The position numbers were made by a program, and so were the translations under genes. The notes beneath the pieces are model-generated. The model did not search any database, was not told the DNA's origin, and saw nothing but the letters and a program-made list of their open reading frames with translations. A stretch of 42,595 nt of DNA, from contig JBOZIK010000001.1 of the NCBI GenBank assembly GCA_051453625.1, positions 104,821,945 to 104,864,539 on the forward strand. The letters run 5' to 3'. Position 1 is the stretch's first letter. Each line of letters begins with the position of its first letter. Below, one piece after another: positions 1-10,907 of this stretch. Source of the DNA: Welwitschia mirabilis. Lineage: Eukaryota > Gnetophyta > Gnetopsida > Welwitschiales.

Positions 1-767
1 GTAACCACCTCTTTCCCTCATCTCTCTCTATAAAATAGCCTTAAATCCTTCATTGTATTGTCTTTGGCTTTAGGAGAACTATAGAACCTTAGTGCATCAG
101 ATATGATGGCTTTCTAAGAGACTCTTTAGGGAAGTAAGCTAGTCTTTAAGATTACTTAAGGAGCTTTTCAATGTCTTTATTTATTTATTATAAAGTGTTA
201 TTTTTATAATACATAAGTTTTTTAATTTTTATTTCAAATCATGAATCATGTAATATTTGAGATGTTTAGGAACCAATTTAATCATTAAGCTTTATTGCAT
301 TTGAATGAGATTTTTTTAATGCTTGATTTTATTCTTTTAACTTTATAAATCCTAAGTACTTAGGTTATTACTTCTTATTATTACTTAAATGTTAAAGATC
401 AAGTTGCAATTAAGTTTACCATTACTCATATGATGAATAAGATAATGTCATCATGATTTAAGCCACAAAATACTTGATGGTTTTAAGTGTATTATAGACA
501 TAGCTTTAGACAACTCTAGAGTGAAGAATTTCTTGGAACAAACTAGTGAATCCTTAAAGTTATCTTACTTCCCTCTTCTCTCAAGTTGAAGTTTCAATAA
601 AACTCTAAAAATTACCTCTTCTTTTATTTTTATTTTTTTAAAATTTTATAACTTGCATGAAGTTTGACTTGATGCACTGATAAACTACAACCCATATTAT
701 CCCTGAGGAATAATGATAATTAACTACAAAGTTAGTTTAAATTTGGACATTATAAATAATTAATAGA
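1..767 (+). repeat. Family A LTR 1, 3' part (5' LTR of the first element)
   Basis: This is the 3' portion of a Ty3/gypsy LTR cut by the window edge. Base 1 corresponds to about base 582 of the full LTR at 8,061-9,395: both read GTAACC/GTGACC, a CT-rich run, TATAAAA, then a conserved stretch ending TTTCTAAG. By that alignment the intact LTR would be about 1.35 kb. It ends just before the degenerate PBS at 771. Four more copies at 8,061, 18,361, 19,669 and 22,482 define the family. Confidence 0.85.
29..35 (+). promoter_or_regulatory. TATA box of LTR 1
   Basis: TATAAAA follows a CT-rich run. The same box stands at the equivalent place in three other family A LTRs (8,670, 18,971 and 20,207) and, on the minus strand, in the family B LTRs. 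It is the likely U3 core promoter, with R starting a few tens of bases downstream. Conservation across copies is seen; promoter function is inferred. Confidence 0.6.
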
Positions 768-770
768 TTT

Positions 771-788
771 TGACACTATTTTTAGGGG
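771..788 (+). other. Degenerate tRNA-Asp primer-binding site
   Basis: The 18 bases after the LTR match TGGCGCCGTTGCCGGGGA, the complement of the 3' end of plant tRNA-Asp, with nearly all differences being transitions. The next bases (TAATGGCATGG) are shared with the other family copies at 9,401 and 20,949. tRNA-Asp priming is typical of Athila/Tat gypsy elements. The site is too mutated to prime now. Confidence 0.65.
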
Positions 789-1839
789 TAATGGCATGGC
801 AGCAGATTAAAGGAGTATTATTTTTATTTTTGCAAGTTTTTATGCATTGTTTTTATTTTTCTAGTGATGGATACTAGTCCTCTCTAGTGACACCTGAACT
901 AGTTATTTTTCTTTTATTTTGTGTATTTAGTTTTCCTTCCAATGATTGGCATTGGTCCTTCTAGTGAATCTAAACTTGTCCATTTTTTTTAACTTTTTTT
1001 TTGATTCCATTCTATCTTGTTTCATGTAGATTTAACATCTTTTTTTTAATGTTTCTTTAGGATCAAAGACATAAACTATAACAAAAAATTTTAACCTTTA
1101 TTACGGGCTTTCTTTTTTTTTTGTGTGTTTTTCACATTTATGTTTTTCCATTTCCATAATTTCACTGCATGATAAAAACCTTAAAATCTTTAAGAAATTT
1201 TTCATGATTTTGATAATATTGGATTCAATTTCATTTGTGGTTTTTATTTTAGTTTTATTTTACTACAACTCTATTATTTTTATTTTTTTATATGTGATTG
1301 ATGATCTATGTGCAAAAAATGAAGCTTAAACTTGAAACCTGACTAGTATCATTGCCTTCCCTCGTTGATGCTTCCACCCTTTTGGCTTAGCATGTCCTAA
1401 ATTTTTAACAAAGTTATTTGTTAATATCCTAAAATTGAACCAACTTGTAGGCTCTATAAAAATCCCTTTGGAAATGTGTTTAAAACCTTTTGAACCTATT
1501 CTTATGTGACTTGGACTCATAATGAAATCAAGAGATTAACTAGCAATAATATGGATCCATACATTGATCACAAAAGAATGTAAAAGATTAGAAACCAAGT
1601 CCATGATGATTCTTAAAGGGACCAAACCTCATCCTCCTAAAATAATGAAACTAACTAATAAACTGCTTCATCATAATAACAACAACAAAACCTAAATGAA
1701 TGATTCAATTTCTAAGATTCCTCTAATAGGCCTTTGTGTAACCAAGAAATGCATAATAGATTAACAACCTACTAATTTGCTTAAAAAGTGGCCAAATGGC
1801 AAGCTACTATAGTTAATGCTAATTAAAATAGACAAACTC
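789..1839 (+). other. Family A 5' untranslated leader and start of gag region
   Basis: T-rich non-coding leader between PBS and gag. It contains an imperfect two-unit repeat (861-903 and 939-981) and a conserved block ending in TTTTGATAATAT near 1,220. The same order recurs at 9,419-9,830, 10,980-11,960 and 20,967-21,697, so it is element sequence and not host DNA. Short ORFs here (for example 1,123-1,329) are low-complexity translations and are not called as genes. Confidence 0.7.
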
Positions 1840-2800
1840 TTTATGACTACCTTTAACTATAATGCCTAGGAAGACCTCTTTCATAGTGCTATCATCCATT
1901 AATAAAAGGATAGAATCTAAACCCTCTACCATACAACCTTTATCTCATTTCTATGGTTTTGAATCTAAAGATTTATATCTTTACCTTAATAAATTTAAAT
2001 GTATTTTATCAACCATTTCACAATACCCAAACATATACCATGCCCTTAGGCTCATATTATTCCAATTTTTCATGAAAGAAAAGCCAAAGTCTTGCTTGTA
2101 CATACCTAAGCCTTTGTCTATTAGATCATGATATAACCTTAATAAAGCGTTCATCTCCAAATTTTTTCCCAATCATAAGACAAATGTCCTAAGGAAATAA
2201 ATCATGAATTTCTAATTAAAAAACCACAAAACTTTTTCCTAAATCCTAGAATGATTTAAAGATTTACTACTAAAATGATCTCAACATGGTTTAGGCTAAA
2301 AAGGGAAATAAGTTTCTTTTATGATGGGTTATGCACCAATAACTATCAATTAGTTAAAATGTTGAGCAGGGGTAGTTTCCTTAACATGCATTTAGATGAA
2401 GTTTGAAAATAGCTTGAGAGCATTTATGAGAGTCCAAAAACTTAGGAAAAGATCACGGAATCATCTAGATCACATCATTCAATTAGATCAACAAGTGTTT
2501 TTAAGGTTCCCAAAAATTTTAAAGTAAATAATAAAATAAATAAACTAGAAATAGGAGTTAGATCTTTAACTACCTCACCTTCATCTTCATCCATGGTTGC
2601 TAATCCAAAATGCTTAATTTCCCACATTGATACCCATGAAATAGCTAAGTATTCCTCCATTCCCTTATTCCAAAACATTGTTAATAAACAAGTTAATGTG
2701 GTAGGGCACTAGTGGCAAAACATGAAAAATGATTCATAGTCAAGCACATATAACCCTAGATGGAAGAATTACCCTAATTTTTCTTGGAAGTAAGACAACT
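1840..2800 (+). pseudogene. gag: Broken gag of Athila/Tat-type gypsy element, copy 1
   Basis: Remnant of the retrotransposon structural protein (capsid and nucleic-acid binding). Visible in order: a KPSTIQPLSHFYGFES-like segment followed by YLYLNKFKCILSTI (1,862-2,030), which is the retrotransposon-gag domain start in Athila/Tat elements; the NNYQLVKMLSRGSF segment near 2,340; a decayed zinc-knuckle area near 2,610; and the C-terminal motif YNPRWKNYPNFSW near 2,750. Several in-frame stops and frame changes break it. Parallel copies lie at 4,500-5,475 and 11,960-12,950. Family assignment rests on motif order recognised by eye, not on a search. Confidence 0.75.
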
Positions 2801-3429
2801 AAATTCATCAACCAAGAAATCACTTTTTTTTTCATTCTTCTTCTATTTATTTTAATTAAACTATTAAAAACCATCTCCATCCAATCTATTTAAGGAATCT
2901 ATAAATAAATTTATGGAGAACTAAGTCCAGATTAATTAAAATAGTGAATCAATCCTTAACTAATATTACTCTTCATTAATCAAACTTGAGAAAAATATTC
3001 AATCCATTTCATAAATCGTTCAATCATTATAATAAACTCAAATGTGAATTCTCTCTATCTTAAACCATAGAAATCTAGATAAACTCCTAATAAGTACGTA
3101 GACAACTCCTAGGAAAGTTATATTTGTTGAAGACCGATTAAGCCACTTAGAACATACCAAAGCAATTCATCTTGAAAGTGGCATAAAGATTGATTAAGGG
3201 TAAACATAGAATAAATCTAAAGATGAGAGGAAAGTAAAAGAATAACATACAGCTCCTTACCAAGAACCTTTACCTTTCCCCCAAGCTTTAAATAAAGAAA
3301 AGATACTAGACTTTAAAAAATCTTTGCAAATAGATAAAGAGATTTTACCTTTTTTCCAACATCTTAGAAATAAGAACATTAAGAAATAATAATTAGAGGT
3401 CTTAGAAATTGTCAAAGAAGTTAAGATCA

Positions 3430-3677
3430 ACATGTCTCTTTTAGAAGTCATTAAGAAGGTACCTTCCTATGCAAAATTTCTTAGGGACATGTGCATCATC
3501 AAAATACACATGAATATTAAGAGAAAATCCTTCTAAACCTAATAAACAAGTGCAATCATTCAAAACCAATTTTTACCTAAGTATAAAGATCCATAATAGG
3601 AACTACAATTTGAGGCAAAAACATGAAGCAAGGCTTGTTAGATTTTGGAGTAAGTGTCAACATTGCATCCCATTATA
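3430..3677 (+). pseudogene. Gag C-terminus and aspartic protease start, copy 1 (cut by gap)
   Basis: Reads SLLEVIKKVPSYAKFLRDMC at about 3,434, the linker that precedes the aspartic protease in Athila/Tat polyproteins. About 100 bases further is GLLDFGVSVNI, matching the protease active-site region (family LLDLGASVN). The sequence enters a 100-N gap at 3,678 and the protease does not resume after it. Stops and a frame change separate the two blocks, so it is not functional. Copies lie at 6,110-6,470 and 13,530-13,930. Confidence 0.65.
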
Positions 3678-3777
3678 NNNNNNNNNNNNNNNNNNNNNNN
3701 NNNNNNNNNNNNNNNNNNNNNNNNNNNNNNNNNNNNNNNNNNNNNNNNNNNNNNNNNNNNNNNNNNNNNNNNNNNNN

Positions 3778-4190
3778 TCAGCTAAGTTTATTATCCGTGC
3801 ATCCGTCGTCTTTCCTATTGTCCAAATGACCAAGGGGACGATGCCCTGCCATCATGTGCTGTTATCCAAGTGTTGTGCATAAGCCGTTCCTATGTAGCTG
3901 CTTTAGTGAGCTGTTGTCCCCCTGTCGTGGGAACGACAGTGGGGACGACACTCTTCCCAAGCTCTTGAAGTAGCGAGAATTGGTCTTCTTCACCTTTAGT
4001 CCTCTTTCATTATACTAAGTATCAAAACATGCCTNNNNNNNNNNNNNNNNNNNAATAATTACATGTTTTCATGATCATCTTATCCTCTCTTCATAATCAG
4101 CATAATTTCATCTAAACCTGTATAAATGTCCTACAAAAGTACTCTAAATACACCATCAAATTCCTACAAATTAGCATCGTAACATAGATC
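3778..4190 (+). other. GC-richer foreign segment between two gag copies
   Basis: After the gap, base composition changes abruptly to G/C-rich text with repeated GGGGACGA motifs and a strong hairpin at 3,912-3,950. A 19-N gap lies at 4,035-4,053, then AT-rich sequence without similarity to family A until about 4,190, where the gag-upstream text restarts. No coding region is seen. It may be a fragment of another LTR element or a misjoined contig; I do not recognise the family. Confidence 0.4.
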
Positions 4191-4499
4191 CATGATGGAT
4201 CTAAGAGATTAATTTGCAATAATATGGATCTCTACACATATAACAAAAGAATGTAAGAGCCTAGATCCTGAAATGAAAATCAACCTTCTAAAGATTCTTA
4301 ATAAGAGTAAGCCTTCTTATTATAAAATGTTCAAAATAATAATCATCAAGACCCTACATCCTAACAATAATAGGAAAATGATCGAAATGACATAATTAGA
4401 AGAGCCACTTCTACCATAGACTTAATTGTCCATTTAACAACTTATTACCTTACCCAAGAGGTAGCTAAACAAAAATCTTCTATCACTGTTGCTGCTAAC

Positions 4500-5475
4500 A
4501 TAAACCAATTTAAGTAAATTCTATTAGATTATCTCCAACCAAAATGCTTAGAAACATCCTCATGCATTGTGATATCATCCATAAACTAGAGGTTAGAACT
4601 CAAACCCTTCACTATCCAACTCTTATCTCATTTTCATGTATTATACTCTAAGGACTCATACTTCCATCTTAAAGAATTTAAGTGTATCTTATTAATTGTT
4701 CCCTAATATATAAATATTCATAATTTTCTTAGGTTTATTCTATTCCCTTTTTATTTAAAATAAAATATTAAATAATAGTTTTATATCCTTAAACCATTTT
4801 CCATAAGATCTTAGACTTACCTTCATAAAGCTTTCATATCAAAATTTTTTCCCAATTACAAAACTAATGTCGTAAGGAAATAAATTATGAACCATCAATA
4901 AAAGGATTACAAAATATTATTTCAAGCTGTCAATAGATTGAAAACCTATTACAAAAATGCCTGCTAATATGGATTCAATATAGGAAGGAAAATAAGTTCT
5001 TTTTAATAATGGACTATCCACCAATAATTACCAATTAGTTGATATGATGAATTAATGAAACTTCCTTAGTATGCCTTTATATAAAGTTTGGAAATATATT
5101 AAGAGTGTAGTCAAAAGTTTAAAAACTAGAAGAAACTAATAAAACCATCTAGATGTCATCATCCCATAAGGTCGATAAGTGTTTTTAAGATCCCTTAAAA
5201 TTTTAAAGTAAATAACAAGATAAATGAACTAGCATGAAGAGTAGAATTGTTAACCATCTCATCCTCACCTTCATTTGTGACTACTAAGCTAGAATGTCTT
5301 ATTTACCACATTGACACTAATGAAATGGCTCAGTATCCTTTCATAACCTTATTTCAAAACACTACTAATGAATAAGTTAAGGTAATAGGACATAAGTAGA
5401 AAAACATTGAAAATGGCTTAGACTCTAACACACATAATCCTAGGTGAAGGAGTCACCCTAATTTTTCTTATAAAT
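4500..5475 (+). pseudogene. gag: Broken gag of Athila/Tat-type gypsy element, copy 2
   Basis: Second gag inside the same LTR-bounded interval, collinear with copy 1. It shows SSCIVISSIN, then LELKPFTIQLLSHFH and a YFHLKEFKCILLIV block (4,560-4,700), then the DVVNYQLVDMM-like block near 5,035, and the C-terminal NPR*RSHPNFSYK near 5,440, where * is a stop. Many stops are present. Two gag copies in one internal region mean that two partial elements have been fused, either by recombination or by assembly, not that an element naturally carries two. Confidence 0.7.
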
Positions 5476-6109
5476 AAGATAATTAAATTATTCAATGAAG
5501 AAGCCCATTTCCTTTAACCTCCTCTAATCCATTTCAATCTAACTACCAAAAACATCCCCATCCAAACCTTCTGAGAAATTCATAAAGAAATTCATGAAAA
5601 ATCAAATTCAAATTGATCAAAGCCACAAATCATTTCTTAAATAAGATTTTTCATCTTTAGCTAACATCAAGTAAAACATCCCATTCATCTTAGAAATCCT
5701 CTTATTAGTCCAACAAATCCAAATGAATATTCGCTCTACCTTAAGTCATAGAGATCTAGGAAAATCATAAAAAGTACTCAAGCAAATATTAAAGGAGTTA
5801 ATTTATTAAAGAAGGATCAAACCACTTAGAACAAGTCAATACACTTCATCTTAGAAATGGGATAAATATTAATCAAGCTTTAACATAGAATAAGTATAAA
5901 GATTGTAAACAATTAAAATAAAAAGAAATAACTCCTTATAAAAAACCTTCACCTTTTTCCAAGATTCAAACAACGAAAAGGTGATAGACTTAGGAAAATC
6001 TTTAGCCAAATGCAAGGAATCTTTACCTTTTCCCCAACATCTTAGAACATATAACATTAAGAAACAATAATTTTAGGTCTTATAAATGTTTATAAAAGTC
6101 AAGATCGAC

Positions 6110-6470
6110 ATACCTCTCTTAGAAAATATTCAAAAAGCTTTCTCCTATACAAAATTCCTTAAAGATATGTGCATCATAAAAAGATGCATGAATGTTAAAA
6201 GCAAAGCCTTTTTAGCATAATAAACTAGTGTAATTATCTCAAACCACTTTCTACCTAAGTACAAAGATTCAAGTTACCTCATAATAGACATTACAATTGG
6301 AGATAAAAATACTAAATAAGCCTTATAATATTTAAGAGTAAATTTCAACATTTTACCCCATTATATTTACAAGGAACTTGACTTAAATGATCTTAAACAT
6401 ACTAAAATCAAATTAAAATTGGTAAATAATTCCATAAAGTAATCCTTAGAGATAGTTAAGGATTAATATT
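6110..6470 (+). pseudogene. Protease remnant, copy 2
   Basis: Begins with SLLENIQKAFSYTKFLKDMC (6,113), the same pre-protease linker as at 3,434 and 13,530. It continues through a decayed active-site stretch (ILPHYIYKELDLNDLKHTK at about 6,350) that resembles the Athila/Tat protease after LLDLGASVN. The Asp-x-Gly itself is lost: the equivalent codons contain a stop and read YLRVN. It is non-functional. Confidence 0.6.
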
Positions 6471-6479
6471 TTAAGTTAA

Positions 6480-6960
6480 TAACTACTATTTCTCAACTAA
6501 ATTCATGATTTTAGAAATGGATATAATAAAATGAAATTTAGTTGATTATCATCTTAGAAAGACCTTTTTTGGAAACTTAAAATGCTTTAATCAATTACAA
6601 GAATAGTTAAATGAAGATATCATTTGGTAACAGGACTATGAATCCAAATATTTTTAATGTGATGAAATTATTAGGTAATCCTAAAGAGGCTAATTGACTT
6701 AATATCAATTATGACTTCAAATGTTCTCCTCCTAAGTCAAATATTTTCCATTCTTTAATATCATTTGATTATTGCTTCTCTAACTCTAAACCTGATAGTT
6801 AGAAACTTTTTGAATCTTCTATAATTCATCTTAAAAACCAAGTTTTACCTAAGGATGACTTTCTCATAAACATTTCACAACATCATCACTCATCTCACCA
6901 TCCCTTAATACCTTGTCATTTATCTAATCCATTTAAAAATCATTTTATTAAGCCTATAAA
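6480..6960 (+). pseudogene. Decayed post-protease region, pol deleted
   Basis: Weakly coding text with pieces such as KPDSWKLFESS and HPLIPCHLSNPFKNHF, resembling the spacer between protease and reverse transcriptase in Tat-type polyproteins. The expected RT, RNase H and integrase (present at 14,470-17,080 in the neighbouring element) are absent: by about 7,020 the sequence is already 3' UTR. A deletion of roughly 2.6 kb is inferred by comparison with that neighbour. Confidence 0.5.
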
Positions 6961-7009
6961 TCATCCTCCCAATTGATTTGTCCATGCATATGTAAGACTT
7001 ACTAACTCA

Positions 7010-8046
7010 GGTTAATAACCATTAAATATAAATCAATAATAAGTGATCTTACTATCACCTAAATAATGGTTAAGATTGAGTTTACTTATGGTTTTTTAAA
7101 GGAAAAGTAAACTAATTTTAAGTGTGTTGGTTAAGAATGCATTCACTTAGGATCTCTAGTTTCAGTAAAACTTGGATGAAAAACCTTCACATGTATTCCT
7201 TAGGTATAAAGCATTTGATGAAAATAAGATTTGTTTTGATTAGGATAATGAGCCAGTAACCCCCTAAAGTGCATAAAAAATGATTATGAGAAGATGACGA
7301 AAATAAAATAATATCTCTCTTATTCAAACACACATAACATTACTCACTTAATTGGGTTTAGTTAACTAGATTGAGGTTAGAGACACCTCCTGTAATGCAC
7401 CTCTAATGATCCAATTATGACATGTTCAGCTGCATTGGGTCTATAAGTGTTCACTAGTAATATAGAACTAATTTTTGTATAAAACAACATGCTTAAATCT
7501 ATTGGCAAAAAATTTTATACTACTAGATGATCAATGTGATTCAAGCGCTTAAAACTAAGAGCACATGTAAACATAAAAAAGGAAAATAAAGCAATGACAA
7601 AGATGGAAATTCGAGATTTATGGTGTTTCACTAGCCTTTAATTTTCATACGTGCAATTCATTAATAATTTCTTAAATTCATATAAGTTACTTGGTTAAAA
7701 CCTTACTTACTTCATATTGCATACAATAAAAATACAAAAATATAATAATGGAATGTTAGCTTATAAAATTTTATTTATTTATGCATCAGTTCATGATTTA
7801 TTCCATTCGATGCATTTATCATTTTACTTCATGTAACTTCACTACACTTTGTCATTATTTTCATGAGAAATAATTCCTAAGGAATAAACTATTTTTATCA
7901 ATATACCTTTCACTTAGCATTGTTTCACAATAGTTATATCTTTCCTTTCTTTATCATTTGTACACTTAAGTCCTTTTAACATAGATATTTTTTTTTCATG
8001 TTTAATCATTTTGCTATTAATGTTTTTTTAAGGCACTAGTAAAAGA
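7010..8046 (+). other. Family A 3' untranslated region, copy 1
   Basis: Non-coding and collinear with 17,095-18,346. It includes ATAATGGTTAA, TTTACTTATG and the conserved pair of GCATTGGG-type motifs near 7,380-7,450, then T-rich text leading to the polypurine tract. The family B 3' UTR (reverse strand, 27,690-27,815) shares the paired motifs. No ORF of note. Confidence 0.7.
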
Positions 8047-8060
8047 CTAGTTAAGATGTA
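8047..8060 (+). other. Degenerate polypurine tract
   Basis: CTAGTTAAGATGTA directly precedes the LTR start. The same position reads CTAGTTAGAGGGTG at 18,347 and CTAGTTAGGGGGTG at 22,468, so the ancestral plus-strand primer was a G-rich purine run. Confidence 0.6.
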
Positions 8061-8416
8061 TGTTAACATTTAAAACTTAACATTATGATAATGTTAAATG
8101 ACTAATTTATCTTAATGAAATACATTAATATAATTAATTTTATCATTAAAACATGTCTTCTATTGATTTGCATAATAATTATGAACTTATCATGTGTCCA
8201 TGACATTTTTAAGTAAATTATACTTAACTAAAAAGCATTCTTAAAATTGAGGATCATTGGAGTTTAAATGGTAATGCCACCATTTAAGACTACTAGCTAA
8301 CCTATTCACATAAAATGCCTTCAACTCATGTTCCTGGTATATCATGGAAAATGGGAGTAAATGTAGTTATAGGCTCGATCTAATTCCCCATTAGAAATCA
8401 ATTGCATTTTTGATGA

Positions 8417-8424
8417 CACGTGGC
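8417..8424 (+). promoter_or_regulatory. G-box / ABRE-like element in LTR 2 (CACGTGGC)
   Basis: CACGTGGC lies about 250 bp upstream of the LTR TATA box. In the other LTRs the same site is CATGTGGT (18,724), CACATGGT (19,954) and CACATGGC (22,844), i.e. CpG-decayed forms. CACGTGGC is the known core bound by plant bZIP (ABF) and bHLH factors. Regulatory use is inferred. Confidence 0.45.
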
Positions 8425-8669
8425 AACAATGACAAGAATTTACAATGTGACATTTGACAGGGCTAAGTGGGATGATGATGAAGGCACATAACTATAACAA
8501 TGGTTGGTAGCAGCATTAGCATCTTAGAGTCAAATGTTGGTGTCATCATAAAAATATCTATTAATTAGAAAAGAAGATAAATCATCTTGTCTAATGTTAT
8601 GATTATATAATTGTCCAGCTAATGTTACAAGCCAAGCACTTGTGACCATTCCTCTCCCTTATCTTTTCC

Positions 8670-8676
8670 TATAAAA
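8670..8676 (+). promoter_or_regulatory. TATA box of LTR 2
   Basis: TATAAAA after a CT-rich run, at the same offset as in LTRs 1, 3 and 4. Confidence 0.6.
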
Positions 8677-9395
8677 AGACCTTAAACCCTTCATTGTATC
8701 ATTTTTATTTTGAGAGAATTGTAAAACCTTAGAGTGTTAGTCATGACAGTTTTCTAAGTAATTTTTTATAAAAGTAAGCTAGTCTTCAAGATCACTTAAG
8801 AGGCTTTTCAGCATCTTTCTTCCTTTATTACAAAGTATTATTTCTATAATACATAAGTTCTTCAAATCATAAGTCAGGTTATATTCGAACTGTTTAGGAA
8901 ACAATTTGACCACTAAGCTTTACTGCATTTGAGTGGCTTTTTTTAATACTTGATCTCAGTACTTTAACTTTTATAGATCCTAAGTACTTAGGTTCTTACT
9001 TTCTATTATTGTTTAAGTGTTAAATATCAAGTGATAATTGGGTTTGTCCTTACTCATATGATGAATGAGATAATGGCACCATGATTTAAGCCAAAAAAAC
9101 ACTTGATAGTTTTAAGTGTATTGCAAGAATAGCTTTGGATAACTTTGGAGTATGGAGGATTACTTAGAACAAATTAGTGAAGCCTTGAAGTTAGCTTACT
9201 TTCCTTATCTTTCAAGTTGAAGTTTTAATAAGACTCTAAAAATTACCTCTTCCCTTATTTCTTTTCTTAAATTTTTTTTAACTTGCATTAAGTTTACATT
9301 GATGTAATTTTGAACTACTACCCATGTTACCCTTGAGGAGGAAGAATAATTAAGTACAAAATTATTTAAACCTAGACATTGTAAAATAATGATCA

Positions 9396-9830
9396 AATTT
9401 TGGTGCCTTTATTGGCATAATGACATAGTGGCAGTTTAGAGAAATACTACCTTTTTTTTTTGCAAGTTTCTATACATAGGAGTACTAGTTCTCTCTAGTG
9501 ATACCTAAAGTAGTCCTTTTTCTTTTATTTTGTGTGTTTAATTTTCTTTTTAATGGTTGATACTAGTTATTTTAATAAGACTTAAACTAATCTAGATTGT
9601 TTTAAGTTTGTTTTTAATTTTTTTCTAACTTGTTTTATGTAGGTCTAACATCTCATTTTGTAGTTTTTTTAGGAGAAAAAACATATATTAAAAACTAAGA
9701 ATTTTAACTTTTATTACATGTTGTATTTTTCTGTGTTTTTTTGCATTTATGTTTATCTGTTTCCACAATTCCACTACATGTTCGAAATCTTAAACATCTT
9801 TAAAAAAATTTTTCATGATTTTGATAATAT
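9396..9830 (+). other. Family A PBS and partial leader, interrupted
   Basis: The PBS remnant TGGTGCCTTTATTGGC (9,401-9,418) is the best-kept start of the tRNA-Asp site in the window. It is followed by the leader up to TTTTGATAATATG at about 9,830, equal to 789-1,222. There the sequence switches in mid-leader to a family B LTR. Confidence 0.7.
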
Positions 9831-10907
9831 GGGACAACATTATCAATAGCCAGAAGATCATCAATTTTATTACATGAAAGATACATGACATGGTATCTAT
9901 TATTAGCATCATTAGTAGTCAAAGGACATGTCATTATTATTCTACATACAAAGACAAAGAATCTTTCCTTGTTGCTACATGCCAAATATTGTAACTTCCT
10001 TCTTATATACCTGCCCTTAAGTAATTCCCTTATGCAACTAGTCATCTAACAGATATGATAACACCTAATGTAATCATGATAAAGCTCTTTAAGCCTTTCC
10101 TCATCTATAAGAAGGCCTTAAGTACCCACTGTAAACATCTTTTGATTGGGTTAATGTGGGAAAGACTTAGAGGCTATTATATCATGGTATTCTGATAATA
10201 TCTTTTAAGGGTGGAATGATCCAAGGTTAGTTGAGAAGTCTTTCTTGTTTACCCTTCTCCAATGATGTAAAATGTATCTCTTTTAATTTTAATATAAGAA
10301 TTGGTTTAAACCCTTTTCTTGTTATTGCACATTTCAATCTACATAGCAATATTTAGGTAGAAGTAGTTCTTTAGTAGATTTTATTTTTCATTATTAATGC
10401 ATAGAAATAGGTATTAGCAATGTTTAGATGAAGCTTACCTAATTATCAATTTATTTTAAATACTATGAGTAATTTGAGGTTTCTTTTATGAGTTTGTAAT
10501 TATTATTATTTAATAGATCTTATGCACTTTGATTCATGTTTTTCATGTTTTAAAAAGGCTATGAAGTATTAGGAGGATTGCATAACTTACCAACACTCAT
10601 GTGATGGATGAGATTATGTCTTCACAATCATCCTAAATAATTTAATTTGTATTTCAAGATACAAGAATCATTAGAATAAAGGTGGAGATGAGGAAGAATT
10701 GATTAGATCATTAGATTATTTCCATTTCCTTGTGTTATTTACCAAAGATCACTTTCTTTTTTCAACCTCAATTTTTATCTTGTTTGAGATTCCATTATAA
10801 GCTGTAATAATCTTATCACTTTTATACAGATACCACATATATACCTATGGAAGAATGATTCTGAATGTAAACTCAGATAAATCTAGATTACTATAGAGCT
10901 ATGATCA
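9831..10907 (+). repeat. 5'-truncated family B LTR, plus strand
   Basis: Matches the reverse complement of the B LTRs at 25,583-26,992 and 30,797-32,270, starting at GACAACA (about 390 bases into the B LTR) and ending GATCA. Shared blocks include CAAAGGACATG, TTCCTTCTTATATACC, a TATAA at 10,106, and AATATTTAGGTAGAAGTA. Because it is followed by an A-type leader and an A gag-pol, it acts as the left LTR of a hybrid B/A unit. Confidence 0.75.

Larger units (their letters stand above)
8061..9395 (+). repeat. Family A LTR 2, full length
   Basis: A complete 1,335-bp LTR that starts TGTTAACATT and ends GATCA two bases before the PBS-like TTTTGGTGCC. It contains a preserved CACGTGGC G-box at 8,417-8,424, TATAAAA at 8,670-8,676 and the conserved TTTCTAAG block. 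It closes the element that began at 1 and is followed by another copy of the leader, so it also serves as the left LTR of the next array unit. A perfect 21-nt palindrome (8,077-8,097) is private to this copy. Confidence 0.85.

Noticed and set aside
1123-1329. Phe/Ile-rich 68-residue ORF
   Set aside because: It lies in the T-rich leader, is not kept as an ORF in the other leader copies, and its composition is that of low-complexity DNA.
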